From Actinomadura violacea (lineage in GTDB: Bacteria > Actinomycetota > Actinomycetes > Streptosporangiales > Streptosporangiaceae): DNA of 64,000 bases. The stretch is from positions 1 through 64,000 of the forward strand of contig NZ_JAGEPF010000002.1 of NCBI RefSeq assembly GCF_017573465.1, written 5' to 3'. Both the position numbers and the translations under genes were made by a program. Below the pieces are notes generated by a model, which was not told where the DNA came from, did no database searches, and was given only the letters and a program-made list of their open reading frames with translations. This document shows, one piece after another, positions 18,788-25,888 of the stretch (its first letter is position 1; each line of letters opens with the position of its first letter).

Positions 18788-19293
18788 AGCACCCGCGGAC
18801 CCGTCGGCTGCTCGGACTCGTCGCGGTCGTCGTCCGGCAGGTGGATGTCGTCGACGGTGATGTCGACCTCCACGACCTCCAGGCCGCACATGTGCTCGAC
18901 CTGGCCGATCACGTTGGTGCGGACGGCGTCGGCGAGGTCCGGTATCGACGCGCCGTAGTCCACGACGAGGTCGATGTCGATGGCGGCCTGGCGCTCGCCG
19001 ACCTGCACCCCGACGCCCTGCGTCGGGTCCGCGGCGACGCCGGGCAGCCGCTCCTTGACCGAGCCGATCGTGCGGCTCATCCCCGCGCCCATCTCGTGCA
19101 CGCCGCCCACCTCGCGGGCCGCCATGCTGGCGATCTTGGCGACCACCACGTCGGCGATCTCGGTGCGGCCGCCGGACGTGACGAGTTCGCTCGTCCCGCC
19201 GGAACGGGAGCGGTGCGGGCCCTCGCCGGGCCGGTCCTTCGGCCGGTCCTGCGTGGCGACCGAGCCGTCCCTGCGTCCATCGTCCTGGCTCAC
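18784..19293 (-). CDS. Asp23/Gls24 family envelope stress protein, first gene of operon
   Basis: A 169-residue protein with an acidic/basic linker (about 45 residues) and an Asp23 domain: IADVVVAKIASMAAREVGGVHEMGAG, then VQVGERQAAIDIDLVVDYGASIPDLADAVRTNVIGQVEHMCGLEVVEVDITVDDI. GTG 19293 is favoured by a GGGGGA site; GTG 19335 lacks one. Upstream on the minus strand, GTTC and GGGTTT 13 bases apart (19349-19371) loosely resemble a SigB/SigF stress promoter, which would suit the family. Confidence 0.85.
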   Translation of the reverse strand: MSQDDGRRDGSVATQDRPKDRPGEGPHRSRSGGTSELVTSGGRTEIADVVVAKIASMAAREVGGVHEMGAGMSRTIGSVKERLPGVAADPTQGVGVQVGERQAAIDIDLVVDYGASIPDLADAVRTNVIGQVEHMCGLEVVEVDITVDDIHLPDDDRDESEQPTGPRVL

Positions 19294-19400
19294 GGTGTCC
19301 CCCCGATGCGTCGGCAATGTGCGATTGATGCTCACCGCGGATCACACCAAACCCGTCAGGGGCGGACGAACGGCCAGGTCAACAGGGTTTTACATGCGAA

Positions 19401-19435
19401 GCGGGGGCCGGCGGCGCAGCGCCGCCCGCCCCCGC
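19401..19435 (-). terminator. Compound hairpin after the 61-codon gene
   Basis: GCGGGGG at 19401-19407 pairs with CCCCCGC at 19429-19435, and inside it GGCGGC pairs with GCCGCC. It lies 12 bases after the stop of the small gene at 19447 and before the Asp23 operon, so the two are probably transcribed separately. Confidence 0.55.
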
Positions 19436-19446
19436 CGCCCAGGGCG

Positions 19447-19632
19447 CTAGCCCTTGAACATCGCGCGCATCTTCCGGGCGGCGTCGCCCGGCTTGACCTT
19501 GCGCGGCTTGTCCCCCGCGCGTCCGGCGTCGTCGGCGGCCTCCCCGGTGCGGGCCGTGCGGGGCTCGCCCGGCTCGTTCCTCCGCTCCGGTTCGGCGGTC
19601 CTGCGGTCCACCTTGTCGTTCAGGTCACCCAC
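19447..19632 (-). CDS. 61-residue charged protein, unknown
   Basis: A 61-residue, very hydrophilic protein beginning MGDLNDKVDRRTAEPERR and ending DAARKMRAMFKG; about half of the residues are charged and it is probably disordered. GTG 19632 has GGGGGAG seven bases upstream, the clearest evidence for translation. It lies between the two-component system and the Asp23 operon and has its own hairpin terminator. No family recognised; a small stress-related or DNA/RNA-binding protein is only a guess. Confidence 0.6.
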   Translation of the reverse strand: MGDLNDKVDRRTAEPERRNEPGEPRTARTGEAADDAGRAGDKPRKVKPGDAARKMRAMFKG

Positions 19633-19694
19633 GACAACTCCCCCGATGTCGCTGACGGATCGTTCGTCCCGTAGGTACCCCGCGGCGGGCCCGT

Positions 19695-20366
19695 CTACCC
19701 CGGGTAGAAGCGGACCTCCGGCCGGCCGACCTGCCCGTAGTGGGGACGGCGCGTGGCGAGGCCGTTCTCGGCGAGGTACTCCAGGTAGCGGCGCGCGGTG
19801 ACGCGGGACACCCCGGTGAGATCGGCGGCCGCGGCGGCGGACACGCCCTCGGACGCGCCCGACAGCACCTCGGTGATCGCCTGGAGCGTCTCGCCGCTCA
19901 TCCCCTTCGGCAGCGACCGGTGGTCCGGGGTGCGCAGGGTCGCGAGCATGCCGTCCACGTCGGCCTGCCCGGACACCTCCCCCGCCCCCACCAGCTGCTC
20001 CCGGTAACGCGCGTACCGGACGAGCTTGTCGCGCAGCGACGCGAACGTGAACGGCTTGAGCAGGTACTGCACGACCCCGATCGACACCGCGGAGCGGATC
20101 ACCGCGAGATCCCGCGCGGACGTGACAGCGATCACGTCGACCTCGCTGCCGCCCGCCCGCAGCGCCCGGCACACGGTGAGGCCGTGCGTGTCGGGCAGGT
20201 AGAAGTCCAGCAGGACGACGTCGACCGGCGACCGCTCGCAGAACCGCAGCGCGTCCGCGCCCGAATGCACCACCCCGGCGACCGCGAACCCCGCGACCTG
20301 CTCGACGTACGAGCGGTGCGCCTCGGCCGCGACCGGGTCGTCCTCCACGACCAGCACCGAGATCAT
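19695..20366 (-). CDS. CitB/DcuR-type response regulator
   Basis: A 223-residue regulator. The receiver domain has the acidic pocket VVEDDP, phospho-acceptor Asp in VVLLDFYLPD (about residue 54) and the Lys in YLLKPF. The C-terminal helix-turn-helix (AAAAADLTGVSRVTARRYLEYLAENGLA) is of the CitB/DcuR kind. ATGA overlap with the sensor kinase upstream shows they are a pair. Related systems control transport of citrate, malate or other dicarboxylates; no such transporter is adjacent here. Confidence 0.92.
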   Translation of the reverse strand: MISVLVVEDDPVAAEAHRSYVEQVAGFAVAGVVHSGADALRFCERSPVDVVLLDFYLPDTHGLTVCRALRAGGSEVDVIAVTSARDLAVIRSAVSIGVVQYLLKPFTFASLRDKLVRYARYREQLVGAGEVSGQADVDGMLATLRTPDHRSLPKGMSGETLQAITEVLSGASEGVSAAAAADLTGVSRVTARRYLEYLAENGLATRRPHYGQVGRPEVRFYPG

Positions 20367-21967
20367 CGGGCGTCCAGCGGCAGCCGGACGGTGAACACGG
20401 CCCCGTCGTCCCCGCCGACCTCCACGGTGCCGGCGTGCCGCCGGACCGCCCGGCCGACCAGCGCCAGCCCCAGCCCGTGCCCGACCGGGCCGCCCGACGA
20501 CTTGGTCGTCCAGCCCCGGCGGAACATCTCCGGGACGTCCGCCGGGTCCACCCCGGGGCCGCTGTCGGCGACCCGCAGGACGAGCCGCCCGCCCTCCCTG
20601 CGCACGCTCACCCGGACCCGCGGCGCCCGCGCCCCCGCGTTCTCCACCGCCGCGTCCACCGCGTTGTCGATCAGGTTGCCGAGGATCGTGACCAGGTCGC
20701 GGGGCTCCACCACCCCGTCGATCGCGGTGTCCTCGGCGATCTCCAGCTCCACGCCCCGCTCCGCCGCCTCCGCCGACTTGCCGAGCAGCAGCGCCGCCAG
20801 CACCGGCTCCGCCACCGACCCGACGACCCGGTCCGTGAGCCGCTGCGCCGCCGCGAGATCCGCCGTCGCGAACTCGACCGCCTGCTCCGGACGGCCCAGC
20901 TCCACCAGCGACACGACCGTGTGCAGCCGGTTCGCCGCCTCGTGCGCCTGCGACCGCAGCGACTCGGCGAACCCGCGGACCGTGTCCAGCTCCCCCGTCA
21001 GCCCCTGCAGCTCCGTATGGTCCCGCAGCGTCACCACATTGCCCATCGCCCGGTCCCCCGACCGGACCGGCGACGTGCTCACCACCAGGACCCGCGTGTC
21101 GCCGACATGGATCTCGTCCGCGCGCGGCACCGGCGACGTCATCGACGCGACCAGCTCGCCCGGCAGCCCCAGCCCGCCCACGTCCCGCCCCGCCGGACCG
21201 TCCGCCGGCAGGTCGAGCAGCTCGCGCGCCGCGTCGTTGCACAGCACGACACGGCCCCCGCGGTCCAGCAGCACCAGCCCCTCCCGGACCGCGTGCAGGA
21301 TCGCCTCGTAGTACTCGAACATCCCCCGCAGCTCCGCGGGCGCCACCCCCCGCGTCTGGCGGCGCAACCGCGCCGCCACCAGGCAGCTCCCCCCGATCCC
21401 GAGCGCCAGCACCATCGCCGCGATACCGACCACGACCAGCAGCCGCCGCCGCAGCTCCGCCGAGATCGCCCGGATCGTGATACCGACCGCCACCAGCGCC
21501 ACCACCCGGCGCCCCTCCCCGAACACCGGCACCACCGTCCGCACCGACGGCCCGAGCGTCCCCGTGTAGGTCTCGGTGAACTCGTGCCCCGCCAGCGCCC
21601 GCGCCGTGTTCCCGACGAACCGGCCGCCGATCCGGCTCGGGTTCGGATGGGTGTACCGGATCCCCGCCGGACTCATGATCGTGATGAAGTCCACGCCGGT
21701 GTCGCGCCTGATCCGCTCCGCGTACGGCTGCAGGATCCGGCTCGGCGACCGACCGGCGACCGCCGCCCGCACGTCCGGCGCGTCCGCGATGCTCTCCGCC
21801 AGCGCCGTCACCGTGTGCGCCGCCCGCTCGTCGGTCGCGCGCCGCGCGTCCAGGTACGCGAGCGTCGCGCCGACCGCCACCAGCAGCGCGACGATCGCCG
21901 CCTGCAGCGCCAGCAGCTGCCGCGCCAGGCTCCAGCGTCCGGGCGCCGCCCAACCGGGACGCCGCAT
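20363..21967 (-). CDS. CitA/DcuS-type sensor histidine kinase
   Basis: A 534-residue sensor. A helix near residues 16-40 and another near 175-200 flank an extracytoplasmic PASTA-free PAS/CACHE-type domain with the DcuS-like DFITIMSPAGIRYTHPNP. A cytoplasmic PAS domain follows, then the dimerisation helix with HEAANRLHTVVSLVELG (phospho-His near 345) and an ATPase domain (NLIDNAVDA, ADSGPGV, GHGLGLALV). The pair probably senses a carboxylate. Its target operon is not obvious: the Asp23 operon lies downstream and a duplicate Asp23-type pair upstream. Confidence 0.92.
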   Translation of the reverse strand: MRRPGWAAPGRWSLARQLLALQAAIVALLVAVGATLAYLDARRATDERAAHTVTALAESIADAPDVRAAVAGRSPSRILQPYAERIRRDTGVDFITIMSPAGIRYTHPNPSRIGGRFVGNTARALAGHEFTETYTGTLGPSVRTVVPVFGEGRRVVALVAVGITIRAISAELRRRLLVVVGIAAMVLALGIGGSCLVAARLRRQTRGVAPAELRGMFEYYEAILHAVREGLVLLDRGGRVVLCNDAARELLDLPADGPAGRDVGGLGLPGELVASMTSPVPRADEIHVGDTRVLVVSTSPVRSGDRAMGNVVTLRDHTELQGLTGELDTVRGFAESLRSQAHEAANRLHTVVSLVELGRPEQAVEFATADLAAAQRLTDRVVGSVAEPVLAALLLGKSAEAAERGVELEIAEDTAIDGVVEPRDLVTILGNLIDNAVDAAVENAGARAPRVRVSVRREGGRLVLRVADSGPGVDPADVPEMFRRGWTTKSSGGPVGHGLGLALVGRAVRRHAGTVEVGGDDGAVFTVRLPLDAR

Positions 21968-22163
21968 CCCACCCGTACCTCTCGTCTCGGCCCTTCCTCA
22001 CGGATCTGCCGTGAACGAAATGTACACAACCGTGACCGTTACCAGAAGATCGCGCATAGTGACGGATGCATGCCGCCCGACCTGCACGACCATCCCCGTG
22101 CGCGGACGCCCATCGTGTGCATGCGCCCGCTCCGCGGCGCAGGGGCGCCCGCCCGAGCGCGGA

Positions 22164-22214
22164 CACCCGTCCGGGCTCCGGCGCCGACCCCGCCCGGCGC
22201 CGCCCGGACGGGTG
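22164..22214. terminator. Long GC-rich nested hairpin
   Basis: CACCCGTCCGGGC at 22164-22176 pairs perfectly with 22202-22214, and within it CGGCGCC pairs with GGCGCCG. It lies beyond the end of the minus-strand AmaP-like gene and before the kinase promoter, so it could end transcription from the 22.5-23.7 kb pair. No T-run follows on either strand. Confidence 0.45.
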
Positions 22215-22354
22215 CCGTGTTTATTGGCATTGCCCTTGGCGGTCAGGCGCTAGAGCGCCTTCCCTTCGGCGGGCAATGCGTGCGATCGCAGCATCGCTTC
22301 GACTCGGCCCTGGGGGCCTCGCTGCGCGATCGGATTCTCGCTTCGCTCGAATCC

Positions 22355-22521
22355 GGCTTCGCACGCGATCGCGACTCCTGAGGTCGCCGCGTGGCTGGGC
22401 CAAGCACAGTGCGCCGGTTGCTGCCGGTGGTTCCGTGCAGGTTCGGACTTGGCTTCGCACGCGATCGCGACGGTTCAGGTCGCTGCGTGGCTGGGCCAAG
22501 GACACTTGCATGCGCCGGTTG
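22355..22521. repeat. Two degenerate direct copies of a ~68-bp intergenic unit
   Basis: Copy 1 spans 22355-22420 and copy 2 22451-22521. Both begin GGCTTCGCACGCGATCGCG, share the block GCGTGGCTGGGCCAAG, and end GCGCCGGTTG. Each contains the palindrome GCGATCGC. They differ by small changes and a few inserted bases. No gene overlaps them. Confidence 0.7.
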
Positions 22522-22537
22522 GGCTTGAGAACGCTGG

Positions 22538-23089
22538 TCAGGCGGTTTCCGGGTGGGGGGTCCTGGGGCGTTTCTCGGGTTGCGGGAACGCCAGGCGGAA
22601 GCGGACTATCGCCTTCAGGTCGGGCATGCCCAGGGCGCGGCGGTAGCGCTCCACGGGGCCCGCGCCGAGCTCGCCGTAGACCTCGCTGAGCAGCGCGTCG
22701 CCGGCGCAGGTCACGTGCATGACGAGGCGGGGCCGGTTGACGGTGCCGGTGAGCCGGACCCGGACGTCCTGGACGTCCGGGAGCTCCTTGGCGGTCTTGA
22801 CCAGGACGTCGGCGGCGGCGCGGGAGTGCGCGCGGGTCTGCGGGTCGAGGTCGGGCCACCGCAGGTGGACGACGGTGCGGCCCTGCACGACCAGCCACAG
22901 CTGGCCGGCGAGCGCGAGGATCTCCGCGATGCCGGCGGCGGCGGGCAGGAACCACGGGCTGCGCGCGGCGAAGTCCGTTACGGCGGGGTCGAGCGGCGGG
23001 TGCCCGGCGAGGCCGGTCGCGCTCAGGGCGAGCGCGGACGCGCCGCACAGCAGCAGCAGGGCGCCGGTCGCCGCGATCGGGATCCTCAT
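22538..23089 (-). CDS. Second AmaP-like membrane protein
   Basis: A 183-residue protein with two hydrophobic segments (residues 3-28 and 47-68) and a C-terminal Asp23-like domain (RAAADVLVKTAKELPDVQDVRVRLTGTVNRPRLVMHVTC). It is a diverged paralogue of the AmaP-like gene at 16592. It starts one base after the upstream gene ends. Its C-terminal tail is Pro/Arg-rich. No Asp23 protein is encoded beside it, so it may partner with those of the main operon. Confidence 0.72.
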   Translation of the reverse strand: MRIPIAATGALLLLCGASALALSATGLAGHPPLDPAVTDFAARSPWFLPAAAGIAEILALAGQLWLVVQGRTVVHLRWPDLDPQTRAHSRAAADVLVKTAKELPDVQDVRVRLTGTVNRPRLVMHVTCAGDALLSEVYGELGAGPVERYRRALGMPDLKAIVRFRLAFPQPEKRPRTPHPETA

Positions 23090-23090
23090 G

Positions 23091-23705
23091 TCAGTCCTTC
23101 CGCCAGCGCAGCCGGACGTCCACCAGGGGACGGTGCATCGGCTCGATCCGCTCGAGGCGCGCCGTGACGGCGGCGTGCACCAGTTCCTCCAGGTTCGCCG
23201 GATTGCGGTAGTGGGTGACGGTCCGGACGACCAGCCGCCGGCGCAGCAGGCCGAGGCCGCGGGCGCGGGTGCGCTCGATGCCGGGGACGGTCAGTGCCGC
23301 GTCGGCGGCGGCGCGGCGCAGCGCGGAGCGGCGGACGACGCCCGCCAGGCGCGGGTCGGCGCCGTCCAGCGGGACGCCCCGCAGCCGCCCGGGCAGCGCG
23401 GCGAGCAGGAACAGCAGCCCGCAGCCTGCGGTCGCGGCGGCGGCCTCGCGGACGCCCGCGTCGCGCCACGGGTGATGCCGCAGGGCGTGCACGAGGGCGC
23501 CCATGCCGGGCACTGGGTGCACGCCGGAGTGCAGGGTCGCGGCGAGCAGTTCGATGGCGGCGATGCCGCCCGCGGCGGTGACCACCAGCGCGGCCGCCAG
23601 CCCGGCGAACGCGCGCCGCGGGCGGAACTCGCGGACGGCCAGGCGCCGCGCCTGCCGCCTGCTGCGCTCTTCCTCGATCAGGTCCTTGACCAGAGCCTCG
23701 GCCAT
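23091..23705 (-). CDS. Second DUF6286-type membrane protein
   Basis: A 204-residue protein with a charged N-terminal helix (VKDLIEEERSRRQARR), hydrophobic segments near 33-55 and 90-108, and an Asp23-like C-terminus (ALTVPGIERTRARGLGLLRRRLVVRTVTHYR). It is a paralogue of the gene at 17183 and keeps the same order relative to its AmaP partner. ATG 23705 has GGGGG five bases upstream. A dense array of ATCAC half-sites lies just upstream (23744-23771), pointing to dedicated control. Confidence 0.72.
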   Translation of the reverse strand: MAEALVKDLIEEERSRRQARRLAVREFRPRRAFAGLAAALVVTAAGGIAAIELLAATLHSGVHPVPGMGALVHALRHHPWRDAGVREAAAATAGCGLLFLLAALPGRLRGVPLDGADPRLAGVVRRSALRRAAADAALTVPGIERTRARGLGLLRRRLVVRTVTHYRNPANLEELVHAAVTARLERIEPMHRPLVDVRLRWRKD

Positions 23706-23743
23706 AGCCACCCCCGTGAGCCACCGGCACGTCCGGACGATCT

Positions 23744-23771
23744 ATCACTACCGATAGTGATGCATTATCAC
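23744..23771 (-). promoter_or_regulatory. Iterated half-site operator (ATCAC/GTGAT)
   Basis: ATCACTA (23744-23750) and TAGTGAT (23755-23761) form a perfect inverted repeat around four bases. The second arm also pairs with a third site, as GTGAT (23757-23761), GCATT, ATCAC (23767-23771). Three alternating half-sites in 28 bp, 39 bases upstream of the DUF6286-type gene, look like a cooperative repressor site. The regulator is unknown. Confidence 0.6.
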
Positions 23772-23823
23772 GTGGAGTGAAACACGCCATGCCGACATCT
23801 CACGCTTTCACCTGCGCGAACGG

Positions 23824-24672
23824 TCAGCGGAAGACGACGGTGCGGTCCCCGTTGAGCAGCACGCGGTGCTCGGCGTGCCAGCGGACGGCGCGGGCGAGCG
23901 CGAGGCATTCGACGTCGCGGCCGACCGCCACCAGCTCCTCGGGGCTGTGGGTATGGTCGACGCGGGCGACCTCCTGCTCGATGATCGGGCCCTCGTCGAG
24001 GTCGGCGGTGACGTAGTGGGCGGTGGCGCCGATGAGCTTGACGCCGCGCTCGTGCGCCCGGTGGTAGGGGCGGGCGCCCTTGAAGCTCGGCAGGAACGAG
24101 TGGTGGATGTTGATGATCGCGCCGGGGAGCTTGGCGCAGAAGTCGTCCGAGAGGATCTGCATGTAGCGGGCGAGGACGACGAGGTCGGCGCGGCAGTGCT
24201 CGACGAGCGCGAGGACCTCGGCCTCCTGCGCGGCCTTGCCGCCGGGGCCGGCCGGGAGGTGGTGGTAGTCGATGCCGTACGACTGGGTGAGCGGCCGCAG
24301 GTCGGGGTGGTTGGACGCGACGGCGACGACGTCGATGTCGAGGAGGCCGGACCGCTGCCGGTAGAGCAGGTCGTTCAGGCAGTGCCCGCCCTTGGACACC
24401 ATGATGAGGACGCGGGGCCGCTCGGCGAGGTCGTGCAGCCGCCACTGCAGGCCGAGGTCGGGCGCGAGGGAGGCGAACGCGGCGCGCAGCCCGTCGGGGT
24501 CGGCGCCGGGCGGGGCGGCGAACTGCACCCGCATGAAGAAGGTGCCGGAGTCGGGGTCGCCGAACTGCTGGCTCTCGAGGATGTTGCAGCCGCGCCCTGC
24601 GAGGGCTCCGGAGACGGCGGCGACGATGCCCGGCCGGTCGGGGCACGACAGGGTCAGCACGTATTGGTCCAC
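23824..24672 (-). CDS. purU: Formyltetrahydrofolate deformylase
   Basis: A 282-residue enzyme hydrolysing 10-formyl-tetrahydrofolate to formate and tetrahydrofolate. An N-terminal ACT domain (YVLTLSCPDRPGIVAAVSGAL) is followed by a formyl-transferase-type catalytic domain with INIHHSFLPSFKGARPYHRA and GATAHYVTADLDEGPIIEQ. It balances the one-carbon pool that gcvT and glyA also feed, but is in a separate transcription unit. The length is normal for the family. Confidence 0.95.
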   Translation of the reverse strand: MDQYVLTLSCPDRPGIVAAVSGALAGRGCNILESQQFGDPDSGTFFMRVQFAAPPGADPDGLRAAFASLAPDLGLQWRLHDLAERPRVLIMVSKGGHCLNDLLYRQRSGLLDIDVVAVASNHPDLRPLTQSYGIDYHHLPAGPGGKAAQEAEVLALVEHCRADLVVLARYMQILSDDFCAKLPGAIINIHHSFLPSFKGARPYHRAHERGVKLIGATAHYVTADLDEGPIIEQEVARVDHTHSPEELVAVGRDVECLALARAVRWHAEHRVLLNGDRTVVFR

Positions 24673-24839
24673 GTCTCGGTCTCACTCTCGGCGCGAAGCG
24701 GCAGCTCAGGGCCTCTTGCGGGGCGGGTGTACGAGCTTACGCGCCGGACGTGCGCGGGGCGGTCGTGCCGCGCCCGGCGGTCTCGGGGCTCGTGACGGCC
24801 GAGGTTCCGGCCGGGCCGGCGGGGCGCCGCCCGGATGGT

Positions 24840-24880
24840 CTACTCATGAGTAGTTTGAGGGGCGCCGTTGAGGTTACTTT
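24840..24880 (+). promoter_or_regulatory. 14-bp palindrome upstream of a leaderless promoter
   Basis: CTACTCATGAGTAG at 24840-24853 is a perfect palindrome. A -10-like TACTTT lies at 24875-24880, seven bases before the ATG at 24888, the spacing seen for leaderless actinobacterial mRNAs. The palindrome would then cover or border the -35 position, a common place for a repressor or activator site. Confidence 0.5.
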
Positions 24881-24887
24881 TGCACGC

Positions 24888-25823
24888 ATGCGCTGGATCC
24901 TCGTTGTCGCCGTGGCCCTGTCCCTCGTCCTCGCGGGCTGCACGGGCAAGGGCGGCGGAGGCGGGGGCGGGAAGGCGGGCGGACGTCCCGCGACCGTCGA
25001 CGGGATCGCGACCTCCGCGGGCACCCACAAGGAGAAGATCGACGTGGGCACGCCCGGGCACCGCGAGTACCTGCTGCACGTCCCGGCCAAGGTCGCGGAC
25101 GGCAAGTGGAAGGACGGCAGGCCGGCGGACAAGCCAGCGCTGGTCATCGCGCTGCACGGCGGCCTCGCCAACATGAACAAGATGGAGTCGCTGACCGGGT
25201 TCGACAAGATCTCCGATGACAAGGGGTTCGTCGTCGCCTACCCCGACGGGTTCATGACGACCTGGAACGCGGGGAGCTGCTGCGGCGCCGCGAAGATCGG
25301 GAACATCGACGACGTGGGGTTCCTGAGCAAGCTGATCGACAAGCTGACCGGCGCCGGGCTCGCCGACCCCGGCCGGGTGTTCGTCACCGGGTTCTCCAAC
25401 GGCGCCGGCATGGCCTACAAGCTGGCCTGCGAGAAGGCGGACAAGGTGGCGGCGATCGGGGTGGTCGAGGGGTCGCTGGTCACCAAGTGCGACCCGGACC
25501 GCCCGGTGTCGGCGATGATCTTCCATGGGACGGCGGACGGGAACGTCCCGTTCAACGGCGGCGGGAACCGCGACTTCAATGACAAGCGGCCGTTCCCGCC
25601 CGTGTCGCAGGCGGTGGACTTCTGGCGGAAGGTCGCGAAGCTGCCGAAGCCGCGCGAGAAGGTGAAGGCGCTGGCCGGGAACACCGACTGCCAGGGGACG
25701 GGCAAGGGCGCGCAGGGCGTCGAGGTCACCTTCTGCAAGATCCAGGGCGGGACGCATGCGTGGCCGTCGGAGGCGAGTGCCATGCTGTGGAGGTTCTTCG
25801 ACGCGCATCCGCGCAAGGGGTGA
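24888..25823 (+). CDS. LpqC/PHB-depolymerase-like esterase lipoprotein
   Basis: A 311-residue alpha/beta hydrolase. The signal peptide (MRWILVVAVALSLVLAGC) carries a lipobox LAGC; a Gly-rich linker follows. The oxyanion region is ALHGG, the nucleophile Ser lies in VTGFSNGAGM (GxSxG), and the final His is in QGGTHAWP. This is the polyhydroxybutyrate-depolymerase/feruloyl-esterase family that includes mycobacterial LpqC. It should act outside the membrane on an ester polymer or conjugate; the substrate is unknown. ATG 24888 was chosen because it directly begins the signal peptide. Confidence 0.88.
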   Translation: MRWILVVAVALSLVLAGCTGKGGGGGGGKAGGRPATVDGIATSAGTHKEKIDVGTPGHREYLLHVPAKVADGKWKDGRPADKPALVIALHGGLANMNKMESLTGFDKISDDKGFVVAYPDGFMTTWNAGSCCGAAKIGNIDDVGFLSKLIDKLTGAGLADPGRVFVTGFSNGAGMAYKLACEKADKVAAIGVVEGSLVTKCDPDRPVSAMIFHGTADGNVPFNGGGNRDFNDKRPFPPVSQAVDFWRKVAKLPKPREKVKALAGNTDCQGTGKGAQGVEVTFCKIQGGTHAWPSEASAMLWRFFDAHPRKG

Positions 25824-25841
25824 CGCCGCACGCCGGACGGT

Positions 25842-25860
25842 ATGTGAGATGTTTTCACAT
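25842..25860 (+). promoter_or_regulatory. Inverted repeat ATGTGA-N7-TCACAT in promoter region
   Basis: Arms 25842-25847 and 25855-25860 match perfectly. The half-sites are like those of CRP/FNR proteins, but the spacer is seven bases instead of six. A -10-like TATTGT lies at 25868-25873, so the repeat would overlap the -35/spacer zone, more consistent with repression. Confidence 0.45.
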
Positions 25861-25888
25861 TTACCGTTATTGTGGCAGTGTGGCACAC

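Larger units (their letters stand above)
21968..22537. other. 570-bp repeat-rich stretch without a convincing gene
   Basis: Between the sensor kinase start and the AmaP-like gene I see no frame with credible codon use plus ribosome site. It holds a long GC hairpin (22164-22214), a small hairpin CGGATTC/GAATCCG (22331-22337 and 22349-22355) and two degenerate copies of a roughly 68-bp unit (22355-22521). The part next to 21967 must contain the kinase promoter. Confidence 0.65.

Noticed and set aside
22221..23048. Open minus-strand frame over the repeats and AmaP-like gene
   Set aside because: Its lower part is translation of the noncoding repeats and its upper part is an Arg-rich shadow of the membrane protein in the correct frame.
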